A stretch of 64,000 nucleotides of DNA, from positions 1,984,001 through 2,048,000 of the forward strand of contig NZ_CP007035.1 of the NCBI RefSeq assembly GCF_000243115.2, read 5' to 3'. Positions within the stretch are counted from its first letter, which is position 1. The number at the start of each line of letters is the position of its first letter. The DNA comes from Niabella soli DSM 19437. GTDB taxonomy: Bacteria; Bacteroidota; Bacteroidia; Chitinophagales; Chitinophagaceae. Under the pieces are notes generated by a model. The model saw only the letters and a list, made by a program, of their open reading frames with translations. It ran no database searches and had not been told where the DNA came from. A program made the translations under genes and the position numbers. Below, in pieces: positions 42,613-51,447 of this stretch.

Positions 42613-44085
42613 TCATCGCCCACCGCCAAGTTCTTTAATTTTTGCTTCTATTTGTTTGTTGTAATCTTCTATTTGTGCTTCGTATTGGTTTGTTTCCTCT
42701 GAAACCCCTTTGTAAAGCAATTCGTAACTCTTAATTCTAAGTTCGCAATACTCCTTTAAAAGTTTGTTCCTGGTTCTGATTTCAAGAGGCAATTCTAAAT
42801 CATCAAAACTTTCAATAAGGTTTATGTTTTGGTTCCAGTAATAAATTCCTCTATCCTTAATTCCGTAAAGTATTTTGCCCCTCGGCGTATTTTGTGGCAT
42901 GTTGTAAACTTCTAACGCCTTTGATTCTATTGAAACGAATTCTTTCATTTTCGCATCGTATGTTCCAATGTTGTTAGGCATTTTCTTGTAAACAACAAAA
43001 GAAGAAACAAGTATTAAAATTGTCAACAACCCAATTGTTCCAAATTTCAACTTGTCTTCGCCAGGCTTTTTCAGGCTTGGAATAAAAGCATAACCAATAA
43101 TGAGCCCGCCAAGCAAACCACCAATGTGCGCTGCGTTGTCAATACCACCCTTAAGTCCATAGATTAAATTATAACCAACAAAAACAGCAATACTTGTAAG
43201 TAATGGTTTCCTCGCCGTTTTCTCAATCAAATTTGTTGTCAGCATTGCAAGAAAAACGCCATACATACCAAATATTGCGCCCGAAGCACCTGCGCTAATT
43301 GTCAGGTCGTGCCACCATAAACTTGTAATACTTGCCGTAATTCCTGTAAGCAGGTAAGCAGAAATAAATCTTGTTCTGCCTAAAAGTGGTTCTAACAAAA
43401 CACCGATGTAAAGCAACGCATACATATTCAGTAAAAGGTGGAAAATGCCAACATGCAAAAAACAATTTGTCAACAGTCGCCACCATTGCCCTTCCAATGT
43501 TATTGGCCGGAAGTTCGCTCCCCAATTCAATAAACTTTCATTGTCTGGCATCAATATGTTTACACCGCTAATTGTCATTAAAATGAAAACTAGAATGTTC
43601 AGGTCTATTAGAATTGGCGTAATGAAAAATCCTTGTGTTGGTTTGAAAATTGAAAAGAAATTTTTGATTTGTTCTGCCGTTGTTGCTGGTGGCAACTTTA
43701 ATATATCTTCTTCTTGTGAAACAAGCTGTTCTTTTAGTTCTTGATATTTTGAATCAAGTTGTTCTTTCGTTAAGGTCGGTTTTAGTTCTTCAAAACAGGA
43801 AATGAATTTAGCAATGTTTTTTTTATTTTTTCCCCAATCCATCATTTCGTTTCCCGTTGATGTACTTTGAATATTCGAAATTCCGTCTTCGATTTTGATT
43901 TTAATTTCTGCGTTCCAGGAAAGCATTCCATTGTCGGTGTATGCGATAAGTCCATCGTCGCTGATGTAACCAACTTTCCAACTTAATTTTGCTGCCGTTT
44001 CATTTGCAAGAGCAAGAAATTGCTGTTGTGTCAAATCGTTTAGAGGAAAATCCTCAACATGTTTTGGTGTAAATCCTACTGCCAT
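42613..44085 (-). CDS. Rhomboid-family intramembrane serine protease
   Basis: The 490-residue protein has an N-terminal soluble domain (about 1-145, resembling a small alpha/beta fold, with a coiled stretch KEQLDSKYQELKEQLVSQEE), a rhomboid core of about six to seven helices with WWRLLTNCFLHVGIFHLLLNMYAL, catalytic Ser in SAGASGAIFGMYGVFLA, and His in NAAHIGGLLGGLIIG, then a cytosolic helical C-terminus. It cleaves membrane proteins; its substrate is unknown. The gene is AT-rich relative to flanking genes, as is the hypothetical gene downstream. Confidence 0.92.
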   Translation of the reverse strand: MAVGFTPKHVEDFPLNDLTQQQFLALANETAAKLSWKVGYISDDGLIAYTDNGMLSWNAEIKIKIEDGISNIQSTSTGNEMMDWGKNKKNIAKFISCFEELKPTLTKEQLDSKYQELKEQLVSQEEDILKLPPATTAEQIKNFFSIFKPTQGFFITPILIDLNILVFILMTISGVNILMPDNESLLNWGANFRPITLEGQWWRLLTNCFLHVGIFHLLLNMYALLYIGVLLEPLLGRTRFISAYLLTGITASITSLWWHDLTISAGASGAIFGMYGVFLAMLTTNLIEKTARKPLLTSIAVFVGYNLIYGLKGGIDNAAHIGGLLGGLIIGYAFIPSLKKPGEDKLKFGTIGLLTILILVSSFVVYKKMPNNIGTYDAKMKEFVSIESKALEVYNMPQNTPRGKILYGIKDRGIYYWNQNINLIESFDDLELPLEIRTRNKLLKEYCELRIKSYELLYKGVSEETNQYEAQIEDYNKQIEAKIKELGGGR

Positions 44086-44612
44086 AATCTTTGTTTGTCT
44101 GTTAGTTGCTGTGTCGGGCTACAATTGCCCATAACTAATTTACTACCGAATATAATTACTTTTCTTTATTTGCCGAACAGTCGTTTAATTATCTTATTTA
44201 TCAATAAACTGGAGTGATAAAATCTTTTAATCCCTGCCACCCCACATCAATGCGAGTCGCACAGGTCCCACAAATAAACAACCTACACATCCCGCTTTTC
44301 GGCGTTTCGTAATTCTATTTCACTATCATTCAACAAAAATTTGGTTCAAAATAGCTATAATACATACCGGGCAAGCATTACAGCCGGACAACATATTGTT
44401 TCAAATTGAAGAGCATCTCTTCTTTATTTCAGCTTCTCCCGCTTCCCGGCAGATTCACTGCTGTTCGATCCTAACTTTTATTTTATCGTCCATCTTTGCC
44501 GGGCAGGCATCCGGCGATTTTTATAATCCGATCATCGCCCGCTCTTGATCACAAACAAGAAAACTACAGGATGCTTCCCGAAGCCGTATTTTAGCGTCTA
44601 CAATCAAAAACA
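44086..44612. other. Intergenic gap before the acyl-CoA-binding gene
   Basis: No gene or RNA is recognised in these 527 bases. The first part is AT-rich and matches the acquired-looking islet on its left; the later part is mixed in composition. A -7-like TATTTTAG (one mismatch to TAnnTTTG) at 44586..44593 lies 20 bp before the acyl-CoA-binding gene. Confidence 0.6.
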
Positions 44613-44873
44613 ATGGAATTAATGAACCAATTTGAGCAGGCGGTAGCCGACAGCAAGGGCTTATCCGAAAAGCCTTCCAACGAAACGCTGCTGCAACTGT
44701 ACTCCTTATACAAACAGGCAACAGAAGGAGATATAAATACAGACCCGCCGGCCAACCCCTTTGATTTTGTAGCTAAGGCCAAATACAATGCGTGGGAGGA
44801 TCAAAAGGGAAAAACCAGGGAAGCGGCCATGGCAGCATATATTGCATTGGTATCAAAGCTGAAAGATAACTAG
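44613..44873 (+). CDS. Acyl-CoA-binding protein
   Basis: The 86-residue protein is a full-length ACBP: FEQAVADSKGLSEKPSNETLL, the acyl-CoA-binding YSLYKQATEGDI, and KAKYNAWEDQKGKTREAA with the conserved Lys and Tyr. It binds long-chain acyl-CoA esters in the cytoplasm. It stands alone and is convergent with the LytTR regulator gene. ACBP is mainly eukaryotic but common in Bacteroidota. Confidence 0.94.
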   Translation: MELMNQFEQAVADSKGLSEKPSNETLLQLYSLYKQATEGDINTDPPANPFDFVAKAKYNAWEDQKGKTREAAMAAYIALVSKLKDN

Positions 44874-44915
44874 TGCCGTGTAACCGTTCGGGTTTGATAG
44901 TTCATTGGCACTGTC

Positions 44916-45653
44916 TCATTTCCCGCCAAATTGTTTCTCCTTAAGTATGGTATGCAATGCATCCCGGTAGGTATCCCCGATCGGAATGACCTGTGCCCCT
45001 ATAAAGATCCGGTTTCTTTCAATAACATCAATCTTTTCAAGCGCCACTACAAAAGATTTATGCACCCGTACAAATTGATTTTTGGATAACGCCTCCCCTA
45101 TCGTTTTAAGATTATCCAGGGCAACCAGTTTTTCACCGGCAGTATGTACCGCTATATAATCTTTTAATCCTTCTACAAATAAAATATCCTTTACAAATAC
45201 CTTTACAAAACGGCTGTCTGTTTTGATAAAAATAAATGGTTCAGAAGCAACTATTCCGGGAGTCTGTATGGAGCCTGGCGTGCTTATTTCCGGTTTAAGT
45301 TGCAGTAATGTTCTGGCCTTTAAGGCCGCCGTATAAAAACGTTCAAAGGAAATCGGCTTTAGCAGGTAATCTGCCACATTATATTCATAACTATCCAGTG
45401 CATATTCGCCGTATGCAGTCGTTAAAATAACCTGCGCAGCATTGCCCATGATCTTCATAAACTGGATGCCCGTCAGTTCCGGCATCTGGATATCCAGAAA
45501 AACCAGGCCCACGGGGTGATCCTTCAGGTATTGCAAGGCTTCCAGGGGATTCGTAAATTCACCAGCCAATGAAAGAAAAGGTGTTTTCTCTATATAATCC
45601 TTTACCAGCGCCGCCGCCCAGGGCTCATCATCTACTACAATACATGAAATCAT
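44916..45653 (-). CDS. LytTR-family response regulator
   Basis: The 245-residue regulator has a receiver domain (MISCIVVDDEPWAA; phosphoacceptor Asp in LVFLDIQMPELTG; YLLKPISFERF) and a C-terminal LytTR DNA-binding domain (FIFIKTDSRFVKVFVKDILFV and KNQFVRVHKSFVVAL). It starts 3 bp after the kinase stop. LytTR regulators bind direct repeats about two helical turns apart, and three such repeats lie upstream of this operon at 46696..46747. Confidence 0.95.
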   Translation of the reverse strand: MISCIVVDDEPWAAALVKDYIEKTPFLSLAGEFTNPLEALQYLKDHPVGLVFLDIQMPELTGIQFMKIMGNAAQVILTTAYGEYALDSYEYNVADYLLKPISFERFYTAALKARTLLQLKPEISTPGSIQTPGIVASEPFIFIKTDSRFVKVFVKDILFVEGLKDYIAVHTAGEKLVALDNLKTIGEALSKNQFVRVHKSFVVALEKIDVIERNRIFIGAQVIPIGDTYRDALHTILKEKQFGGK

Positions 45654-45656
45654 CTG

Positions 45657-46652
45657 CTATACTAATTTTAAGGTCATCTCGCAATTAAAACAGTCCCCGG
45701 TACTGGTGATCGTTAATATATGTTTGGCCGGGAACAAAAGCTCCAGGCGTTTTTTCAGGTTATGCAGGCCGATGCCGCTGACTGCATCCTTCTGATGCCT
45801 GTTGATTTTGTTATGGGTACGAAAGTACAGTATTGTTCCGTTTAAGGAAACTTCAATGGTGAAAGGCTGTTCCGGCAGGGTAACCACCCCATGTTTGAAC
45901 CCGTTTTCAACAAACGGGATCAGCAAAAGTGGTGGTATTTCAGGATCGTAAGGCAATACCCCAGCAACCAGTACCACATGGGAAGTGCCGGAAACCCGCA
46001 ACGAATGCAATGCTATATAATCCCGGATATACTGTAATTCCTGGCTTAACAGCACATGATCGGCTTTTGCACCCTTTGTAAGATAACGCATCATTTCGCT
46101 TAGCCGTTGAATAGCCGGCAGGGCTTTATCCGAACCATGATAAACCAATGAATAAATATTATTTAGGTTGTTAAACAAAAAATGAGGGCTCACCTGCGAT
46201 TTTAGAAAATTTATTTCCGCTTTTGCTTTCTCCGTTTTAAGATCGGCATTCTCTTTTACACTTTTTATAAAACTGATCAGCAACCAGATCATAATGCTGG
46301 AGATAATGACAACACCTGCATAATTCAGATTATCTTTTATATAAAACTGCAACGTAACCCCCCGGTAGTAGTTATGAATGCCCAACCAGGCAGGATAGAT
46401 TATTTCCTCAATAAGATACCTGGAAAAAATAAAGAAAAACAGCAATACTACCCAGGCAACAGCGGCCCACCCATATTTTTTCTTTTGAAAAAACCAGGGC
46501 ATAATAAAAAGATAATTGATGTAAAAGGTAACGGCAGCCACTGCATTAAACGATACGCTTAGCAGGGGACTGGAACGCCCTCCCGGGAAATAAGGAGCCA
46601 GGCGTATCAGCCAGAATGCAATATGGATCAGTATAATATTTCCTTTCTTCAT
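45657..46652 (-). CDS. LytS-type sensor histidine kinase
   Basis: The 331-residue kinase starts at MKKGNIILIH. It has four transmembrane helices (about 5-145) followed by a His_kinase domain with FLKSQVSPHFLFNNLNNIYS (phosphoacceptor His) and a HATPase region (IPPLLLIPFVENGFKHGV). It belongs to the YehU/LytS class that pairs with LytTR regulators. The regulator gene follows 3 bp later. A reading from an upstream codon would translate the direct-repeat region and is rejected. The stimulus is unknown. Confidence 0.93.
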   Translation of the reverse strand: MKKGNIILIHIAFWLIRLAPYFPGGRSSPLLSVSFNAVAAVTFYINYLFIMPWFFQKKKYGWAAVAWVVLLFFFIFSRYLIEEIIYPAWLGIHNYYRGVTLQFYIKDNLNYAGVVIISSIMIWLLISFIKSVKENADLKTEKAKAEINFLKSQVSPHFLFNNLNNIYSLVYHGSDKALPAIQRLSEMMRYLTKGAKADHVLLSQELQYIRDYIALHSLRVSGTSHVVLVAGVLPYDPEIPPLLLIPFVENGFKHGVVTLPEQPFTIEVSLNGTILYFRTHNKINRHQKDAVSGIGLHNLKKRLELLFPAKHILTITSTGDCFNCEMTLKLV

Positions 46653-46695
46653 AATTGCTGTAAAGTAAACAATATACTGTAAGAGCGCTTTACCC

Positions 46696-46747
46696 ATCTG
46701 CAAACAGCCTTGCCAGATCTGCAAACAAGCCTTTTTAATCTGCAAAC
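46696..46747 (-). promoter_or_regulatory. Three direct repeats, probable LytTR binding sites
   Basis: ATCTGCAAAC occurs at 46696..46705, 46717..46726 and 46738..46747, exactly 21 bp apart (GTTTGCAGAT on the minus strand). This is the phasing of LytTR/AgrA sites. They lie 44-95 bp upstream of the kinase gene and between it and the divergent outer-membrane receptor gene. A further half-site GTTTGCAGA appears in the opposite orientation at 46790..46798, and CCGAC/GTCGG (46762..46777) makes a small hairpin between. Confidence 0.75.
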
Positions 46748-46882
46748 GCAATTTGTCTTTACCGACTCGTTTGTCGGATCCATAACGGTGTTTGCAGAAA
46801 TACAAAAAATAAGTTGTAACAGTTTCTCATTTTGCGCGTGTAAAAATAAAGACCGCATACCAGTAACAAACACACAGCTCAT

Positions 46883-49294
46883 ATGAAACTATTTTTCACT
46901 TTCCTTTTAAGCACGCTTGCAACCGCATTAACCGCACAAAATAACACGATCCTGAAAGGGAGGATCGTCAATTCAGAAAAACAGGCCCTGCCTTTGGCTA
47001 CAGTGCAACTGCTGAATATTGACGGAGCGTTGATCAATACGGTCGTTTCGGATAGTACCGGAGCCTATCATTTTTCAGCTAAAGCCGGTAGCAGCTACTA
47101 TTTACAAGCTTCATTTACGGGTTATAAAACGCAAAAATCGGCAATAGTAAAGTTACAGCATGAGGAAGTATATCTTACCCCGGACCTGGTGCTGCCACCT
47201 CTTGCAAAAAATCTGACCGCTGTAACGGTTTCCACAACAAAAAAGCTATATGAAATAAGAGCCGATAAACTGGTAATGAATATTGAAAACAACCCCGTTG
47301 CTGCAGGCAATTCGGTTTTCGAGGTGGTGAAGCTGGCGCCTGCGGTTACTGTAGACAAAGACGATAACCTCCTGCTTAAGGGAGCCGGTACCCAAATTTA
47401 TATCGATGGCAGGCCAGCCTATCTCTCCGGCCAGCAATTGACAGAATATCTAAAGAGTCTTCCTGCAGACATTGTTGCCACCATTGAGATCATCACCAAC
47501 CCTTCCAGCAAGTACGATGCGGCCGGCAGTTCAGGTATCATCAATATCAATCTAAAGAAAAATAAATTATACGGCATAAATGGCATGGCCACGCTTGGAG
47601 GCGGTATAGGCAGCTACTCAAAGGCCAATGGTGGGTTAGGCCTCAATTACCGGAAGGGAAAGATCAATATTTACGGGAACAGCTATCTTGGTTATAGTGA
47701 AACGTATAATGAGCTAAACCTGAATAGTATTATGCGAGGCACTACCGATACCATTTATCAAAACAGGAACAATTACTGGCATCCCAGGGGAAAGTGGTGG
47801 AACTATACCCTGGGTATGGATTATGCAATTAACAATAAAACCACGTTCGGTATTTTATTTAATGGCAGCCTTTATAATGCACCAACAAGAACAGACAACA
47901 CCACCAACTTCCTGAACGCAATGCAACAGCGATACCAGTCCATTCAAAGTGTAAAAAAGGAGCATTCCAACACCAACAATAATGCGCTGAACCTCTATTT
48001 CAAAAAAACACTGGACAGCCTGGGAAGTGAAGTGGTGGTGAATGCGGACTACGGCAACTATGCACGCAATGAAACGGATATAAATAATAACAACTTTTAC
48101 AATGAACAGGATCAGGTATTTCAGGATCCGTATATTTTTCGCAACAACCAGCCTGCTGCGGTGCAATTATTTTCCGCTAAACTGGATTACACCAAATACT
48201 TTTCACCAAAAACAAGGTTGGAAGCAGGCGCTAAATACAGCCTGGTAACCAATGATAATAATTTGATCGCAGACTCGCTTGAAAGCCAACAATGGGTAAA
48301 TGATAATTCCCGCTCGAATCATTTTATTTATAGGGAACAGATTGCCGCCGCCTATACCAGCTTTATGAAAGACTGGGGAGCAATCTCCGCGCAAGTCGGA
48401 TTAAGGGCAGAGCAGACCATCGGAAGCGGTGAATCGAAAACCCTGAACCAGACAGATGAACGGAATTATCTAAATCTTTTTCCAACTGTTTTTCTTTCAC
48501 AAAAATTAGATTCGGTAAATACCCTGCAACTCAATTATGCGCGTCGTATCAGCCGCCCTTCCTACCAGAGTCTGAATCCCTTTGTAATGTATGTAGACCC
48601 TTATACTGTATTTAAGGGAAATCCTTACCTAAGGCCTTCTTACTCCAATTCTTTTGAATTAAAGCATATTTATAAACAATTACTGTTTACGACCCTTTCT
48701 TACAGGTTCTCCAACAAAAATCAGGTACAAACCATTCAGCAAGATGCAGGTACCGGGCGCGTAACAACCATTAATGAAAACGCGGGAAGGACCGATTATG
48801 TGCGCCTGGATGTTTCCATCCAGTTACAACCGGTCAAATGGTGGTCTGCTCAAAATAATATCGGCATTAACTGGTCAAGAAGCTTGTCGGATATACCGGG
48901 CTTCAGCTATGATACAAAAGCCTTTTCAGGCGATTTAAGCTCCAATCATAGCTTTACTCTGAATAAAAACCTGAAACTGACGACCAATTTTTATTATTCG
49001 GCCCCCGGAAAGTCGGGCATTGCAAAACTGTTAAGCAGTTATGCCTGGTCAGTGGGCGCGCAGCAGCAATTATGGAACCAGAAAGCCAGTATCCGCTTTA
49101 ATATCTATAACCTGCTCTCCACACATACCTACCGTGCGCACTACCTGGGCGAGGGCATTGATATTGTATGGCGGAATGAATGGGAAGGGCGCCGGTTTAA
49201 CCTGAGCTTTGTATATAAATTCGGCAACCAGAAAATAAAGGCCGCCAGGGAGCGCAATACTTCCTCAGAAGAAAAGAACAGGATCAGCTTATAA
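46883..49294 (+). CDS. Outer-membrane receptor, CarboxypepD_reg plus OMP beta-barrel
   Basis: The 803-residue protein has a signal peptide (MKLFFTFLLSTLATALTAQ), an N-terminal CarboxypepD_reg-like domain (about 20-105, ILKGRIVNSEKQALPLATVQL), a TonB plug-like domain (about 125-225, VFEVVKLAPAVTVDKDDNL) and a long beta-barrel region rich in alternating aromatic strands (OMP_b-brl_3 type). It is divergent from a LytS/LytTR pair, which may regulate it. No SusD partner or transport genes are near, so the ligand is unknown. Confidence 0.88.
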   Translation: MKLFFTFLLSTLATALTAQNNTILKGRIVNSEKQALPLATVQLLNIDGALINTVVSDSTGAYHFSAKAGSSYYLQASFTGYKTQKSAIVKLQHEEVYLTPDLVLPPLAKNLTAVTVSTTKKLYEIRADKLVMNIENNPVAAGNSVFEVVKLAPAVTVDKDDNLLLKGAGTQIYIDGRPAYLSGQQLTEYLKSLPADIVATIEIITNPSSKYDAAGSSGIININLKKNKLYGINGMATLGGGIGSYSKANGGLGLNYRKGKINIYGNSYLGYSETYNELNLNSIMRGTTDTIYQNRNNYWHPRGKWWNYTLGMDYAINNKTTFGILFNGSLYNAPTRTDNTTNFLNAMQQRYQSIQSVKKEHSNTNNNALNLYFKKTLDSLGSEVVVNADYGNYARNETDINNNNFYNEQDQVFQDPYIFRNNQPAAVQLFSAKLDYTKYFSPKTRLEAGAKYSLVTNDNNLIADSLESQQWVNDNSRSNHFIYREQIAAAYTSFMKDWGAISAQVGLRAEQTIGSGESKTLNQTDERNYLNLFPTVFLSQKLDSVNTLQLNYARRISRPSYQSLNPFVMYVDPYTVFKGNPYLRPSYSNSFELKHIYKQLLFTTLSYRFSNKNQVQTIQQDAGTGRVTTINENAGRTDYVRLDVSIQLQPVKWWSAQNNIGINWSRSLSDIPGFSYDTKAFSGDLSSNHSFTLNKNLKLTTNFYYSAPGKSGIAKLLSSYAWSVGAQQQLWNQKASIRFNIYNLLSTHTYRAHYLGEGIDIVWRNEWEGRRFNLSFVYKFGNQKIKAARERNTSSEEKNRISL

Positions 49295-49329
49295 CTCCGG
49301 CAGCATTGTATATAGGGCAGGAACAACGG

Positions 49330-49848
49330 CTATGCCTGATCATGCCTGGTTCGCAGCACTTTAACCGTTACCAGCAATTGCCCCAGGTGCCGCATGGTAT
49401 GCTCGGCCGCATGAAAACAAAGTCCAAAAACAGTGGCTGGCAACCCCGCACGCCCCACCTTCCTTTCTTCGGTTAAAGTGCCCGCTTCAAATTTTTTATA
49501 GCGGTCGATCGCTGTATCAATAGCATTTTCCAGCACTTCCAGCAACTCTTTAATAGTGCTGTTGTCAACAACTGTTTCACTTTTCAAATATATAAATTGT
49601 GCTTCCGAAAGCATCGCTCCTTCCGCATAGGTCAGCAGCCGGTCCAGCACGCCCGCAATATGTTTTAAGTGAAACCCCACAGCGGCTAAGCCCGCCGGAC
49701 GCTCCCAAAGCAGCGCTTCCGGAAACCCCTCCAATATACTTCTGATCTCTTCTTTTGTCTGTAATAATGCATCTGCTGCGGGCTGCAACTGTGGCGCCAG
49801 GCCCGGTGTTTTACTCCCGCGCAGCCATACTTCCGTTTTTGTTTCCAT
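49330..49848 (-). CDS. DinB-family protein
   Basis: The 172-residue protein matches the DinB/YfiT-like four-helix bundle: AVGFHLKHIAGVLDRLLTY (first His ligand), and FHAAEHTMRHLGQLLVTVKVL near the C-terminus with the paired metal His residues. Members are metal-binding and often act as thiol- or bacillithiol-type S-transferases or damage-inducible proteins. It is convergent with the outer-membrane receptor and not in an operon. Confidence 0.85.
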   Translation of the reverse strand: METKTEVWLRGSKTPGLAPQLQPAADALLQTKEEIRSILEGFPEALLWERPAGLAAVGFHLKHIAGVLDRLLTYAEGAMLSEAQFIYLKSETVVDNSTIKELLEVLENAIDTAIDRYKKFEAGTLTEERKVGRAGLPATVFGLCFHAAEHTMRHLGQLLVTVKVLRTRHDQA

Positions 49849-50150
49849 GCACTAAAAGTTTCGGCTAAAGGTATAACAAAAGCGTAACGAAAGCCACTGA
49901 AACACTGAAGGAGCAGTTATTCCAGCGCCGTGAACACTCAAACCGAAGCCTTATTAACCATACAGCTATTACAGTCCACGTGTTCTTGCCTCATTGCGTC
50001 GTTGTGCGAATAAACGCCACTGAATACACGGAAAGAATAATCACTGCGAAGCCGTGAAGCTAAGACCCCTCGCGCCTTCGCCCCTTTGCCATCGCGTGAA
50101 ATAACCGCTGCATCTTTGCTCCATTGCGCCGCCGTGTGAAACCTCCCGCA
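49849..50150. other. Intergenic gap upstream of DinB, downstream of rpsG
   Basis: No gene is recognised. From about 49980 to 50140 the sequence is built of degenerate units around CATTGCGTCG/GCGTGAA (for example CCATCGCGTGAA, CCATTGCGCCGCCGTGTGAA), a common Bacteroidota spacer repeat of no known function. Confidence 0.55.
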
Positions 50151-50183
50151 CCAAAACAAAAAACCCCGCCATCCGGCAGGGTT
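50151..50183 (-). terminator. Rho-independent terminator after rpsG
   Basis: On the minus strand AACCCTGCC pairs with GGCGGGGTT (nine pairs including one G-T, 4-nt loop; + strand 50162..50183), followed by TTTTTTGTTTTGG. It closes the rpsL-rpsG transcript 22 bp after the rpsG stop codon. Confidence 0.88.
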
Positions 50184-50204
50184 CCTATAATCAATAAGTT
50201 CAGG

Positions 50205-50672
50205 TTATACTCTGAAGTGTGCAAACGCCTTGTTTGCTTCAGCCATACGGTGGGTATCTTCTTTCTTTTTGAAAGCGGCACCTTCACCCTTGCTGGCAGC
50301 AACAATTTCGTTAGCCAGTTTATCAGCCATGCTGCGGCCGTTACGGTCGCGGCTGTAGCGGATCAGCCATTTGATGCTCAATGAAATTTTACGATCGGGG
50401 CGTACTTCAGAAGGAATCTGGAAAGTTGCACCACCAATACGACGGCTGCGTACTTCTACAGCAGGCGTTACATTAGCCAACGCTTTTTTCCAAACCTCGT
50501 ACCCGTCATCATTGGTTTGTTTTGCCACCTTATCCAGCGCATCGTAAAAAATAGTGAACGCGCCACTTTTTTTACCTTCCCACATCAGGTTGTTTACAAA
50601 ACGGGTAACCAGTTTATCGTTGAACTTAGGATCCGGTGCTAACGGAAGTTTCTTGGCTTGTGCTTTACGCAT
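50205..50672 (-). CDS. rpsG: 30S ribosomal protein S7
   Basis: The 155-residue protein matches S7 over its length: [65 protein letters not shown] and the [13 protein letters not shown] region. It binds the 3' domain of 16S rRNA and starts head assembly of the 30S subunit. It is 51 bp downstream of rpsL and directly followed by a strong terminator, so fusA and the S10 operon are not linked here. Confidence 0.98.
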   Translation of the reverse strand: MRKAQAKKLPLAPDPKFNDKLVTRFVNNLMWEGKKSGAFTIFYDALDKVAKQTNDDGYEVWKKALANVTPAVEVRSRRIGGATFQIPSEVRPDRKISLSIKWLIRYSRDRNGRSMADKLANEIVAASKGEGAAFKKKEDTHRMAEANKAFAHFRV

Positions 50673-50723
50673 CTCTTATAGTTTATTTCTAATATCTAAA
50701 ATCTAATGTCTGATCGCTGAGAA

Positions 50724-51098
50724 TTACTTCTTAGCTTTTTTCGTTCCGTATTTGGAGCGGCTCTGCTTACGGTCTTTTACACCGGCAGTATCCAGGCTAC
50801 CCCGTACAATGTGGTAACGTACACCCGGTAAATCCTTCACACGACCTCCTCTGATCAAAACGATCGAGTGCTCCTGCAGGTTATGCCCCTCACCCGGAAT
50901 GTAGGCGATCACCTCTACCTTATTTGTCAAACGCACTTTCGCAACTTTGCGCAGCGCAGAGTTTGGCTTTTTAGGAGTAGTAGTGTACACACGGGTACAA
51001 ACGCCACGGCGCTGCGGACATTGGTCCAAAGCCCTGGATTTGCTTTTTGCTTTTATAATTTCTCTTCCTTTACGAACTAACTGATTAATAGTAGGCAT
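50724..51098 (-). CDS. rpsL: 30S ribosomal protein S12
   Basis: The 124-residue protein is S12: [36 protein letters not shown] with the Lys that is mutated in streptomycin resistance (the TTPKKPNS loop), and [22 protein letters not shown]. It sits at the decoding centre. It is the first gene of a two-gene operon with rpsG and has a consensus promoter. Confidence 0.98.
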   Translation of the reverse strand: MPTINQLVRKGREIIKAKSKSRALDQCPQRRGVCTRVYTTTPKKPNSALRKVAKVRLTNKVEVIAYIPGEGHNLQEHSIVLIRGGRVKDLPGVRYHIVRGSLDTAGVKDRKQSRSKYGTKKAKK

Positions 51099-51124
51099 TC
51101 TTTAATGCTTTAATTTTAGGACGG

Positions 51125-51155
51125 CAAAGGTAACATTTGTACCTGAACTTTCAAA
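51125..51155 (-). promoter_or_regulatory. Consensus promoter of rpsL-rpsG
   Basis: On the minus strand a -33 TTTG (51152..51155) is followed after exactly 19 bp by -7 TACCTTTG (51125..51132), the textbook Bacteroidota vegetative promoter. The start codon is 26 bp downstream of the -7 element. It serves as an internal reference for other promoters in this window. Confidence 0.85.
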
Positions 51156-51447
51156 AATAATTCTCACTTTTTCTGCACGGCCCCATTTTTTTGAACCGGC
51201 TGCAGTAATCCTGCTCAACTTTCTTGTGTTACTCACTTGTGCTGCAGAATATATAATCATCTGTTTTTCATATAATTACAAAAACAGACCGGGCTTTTAT
51301 ACCAGATCTGTTTCATTATGAGCTGCTTAATCAAATTACTGCGTGGAACGGGAACGTCAAACTATAAATCTGAAATGCCGAAGGCCGAACGCCCCATGTC
51401 AAACGGGAAACGAGAAACATCAAACATCAAACCCCGAACCTGAAACG
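51156..51447. other. Intergenic spacer between rpsL and ilvE
   Basis: No gene seen. The portion next to ilvE (about 51360..51445) consists of short AAACATCAAAC/GAACGTCAAAC-like units, related to the inverted repeat near 58988..59043. It may include the ilvE 3' end signals, but no convincing hairpin plus U-tract was found. Confidence 0.5.

Noticed and set aside
49892-50204. Short open frames between dinB and rpsG
   Set aside because: They run through degenerate spacer repeats and the terminator, with no start signals or family features.
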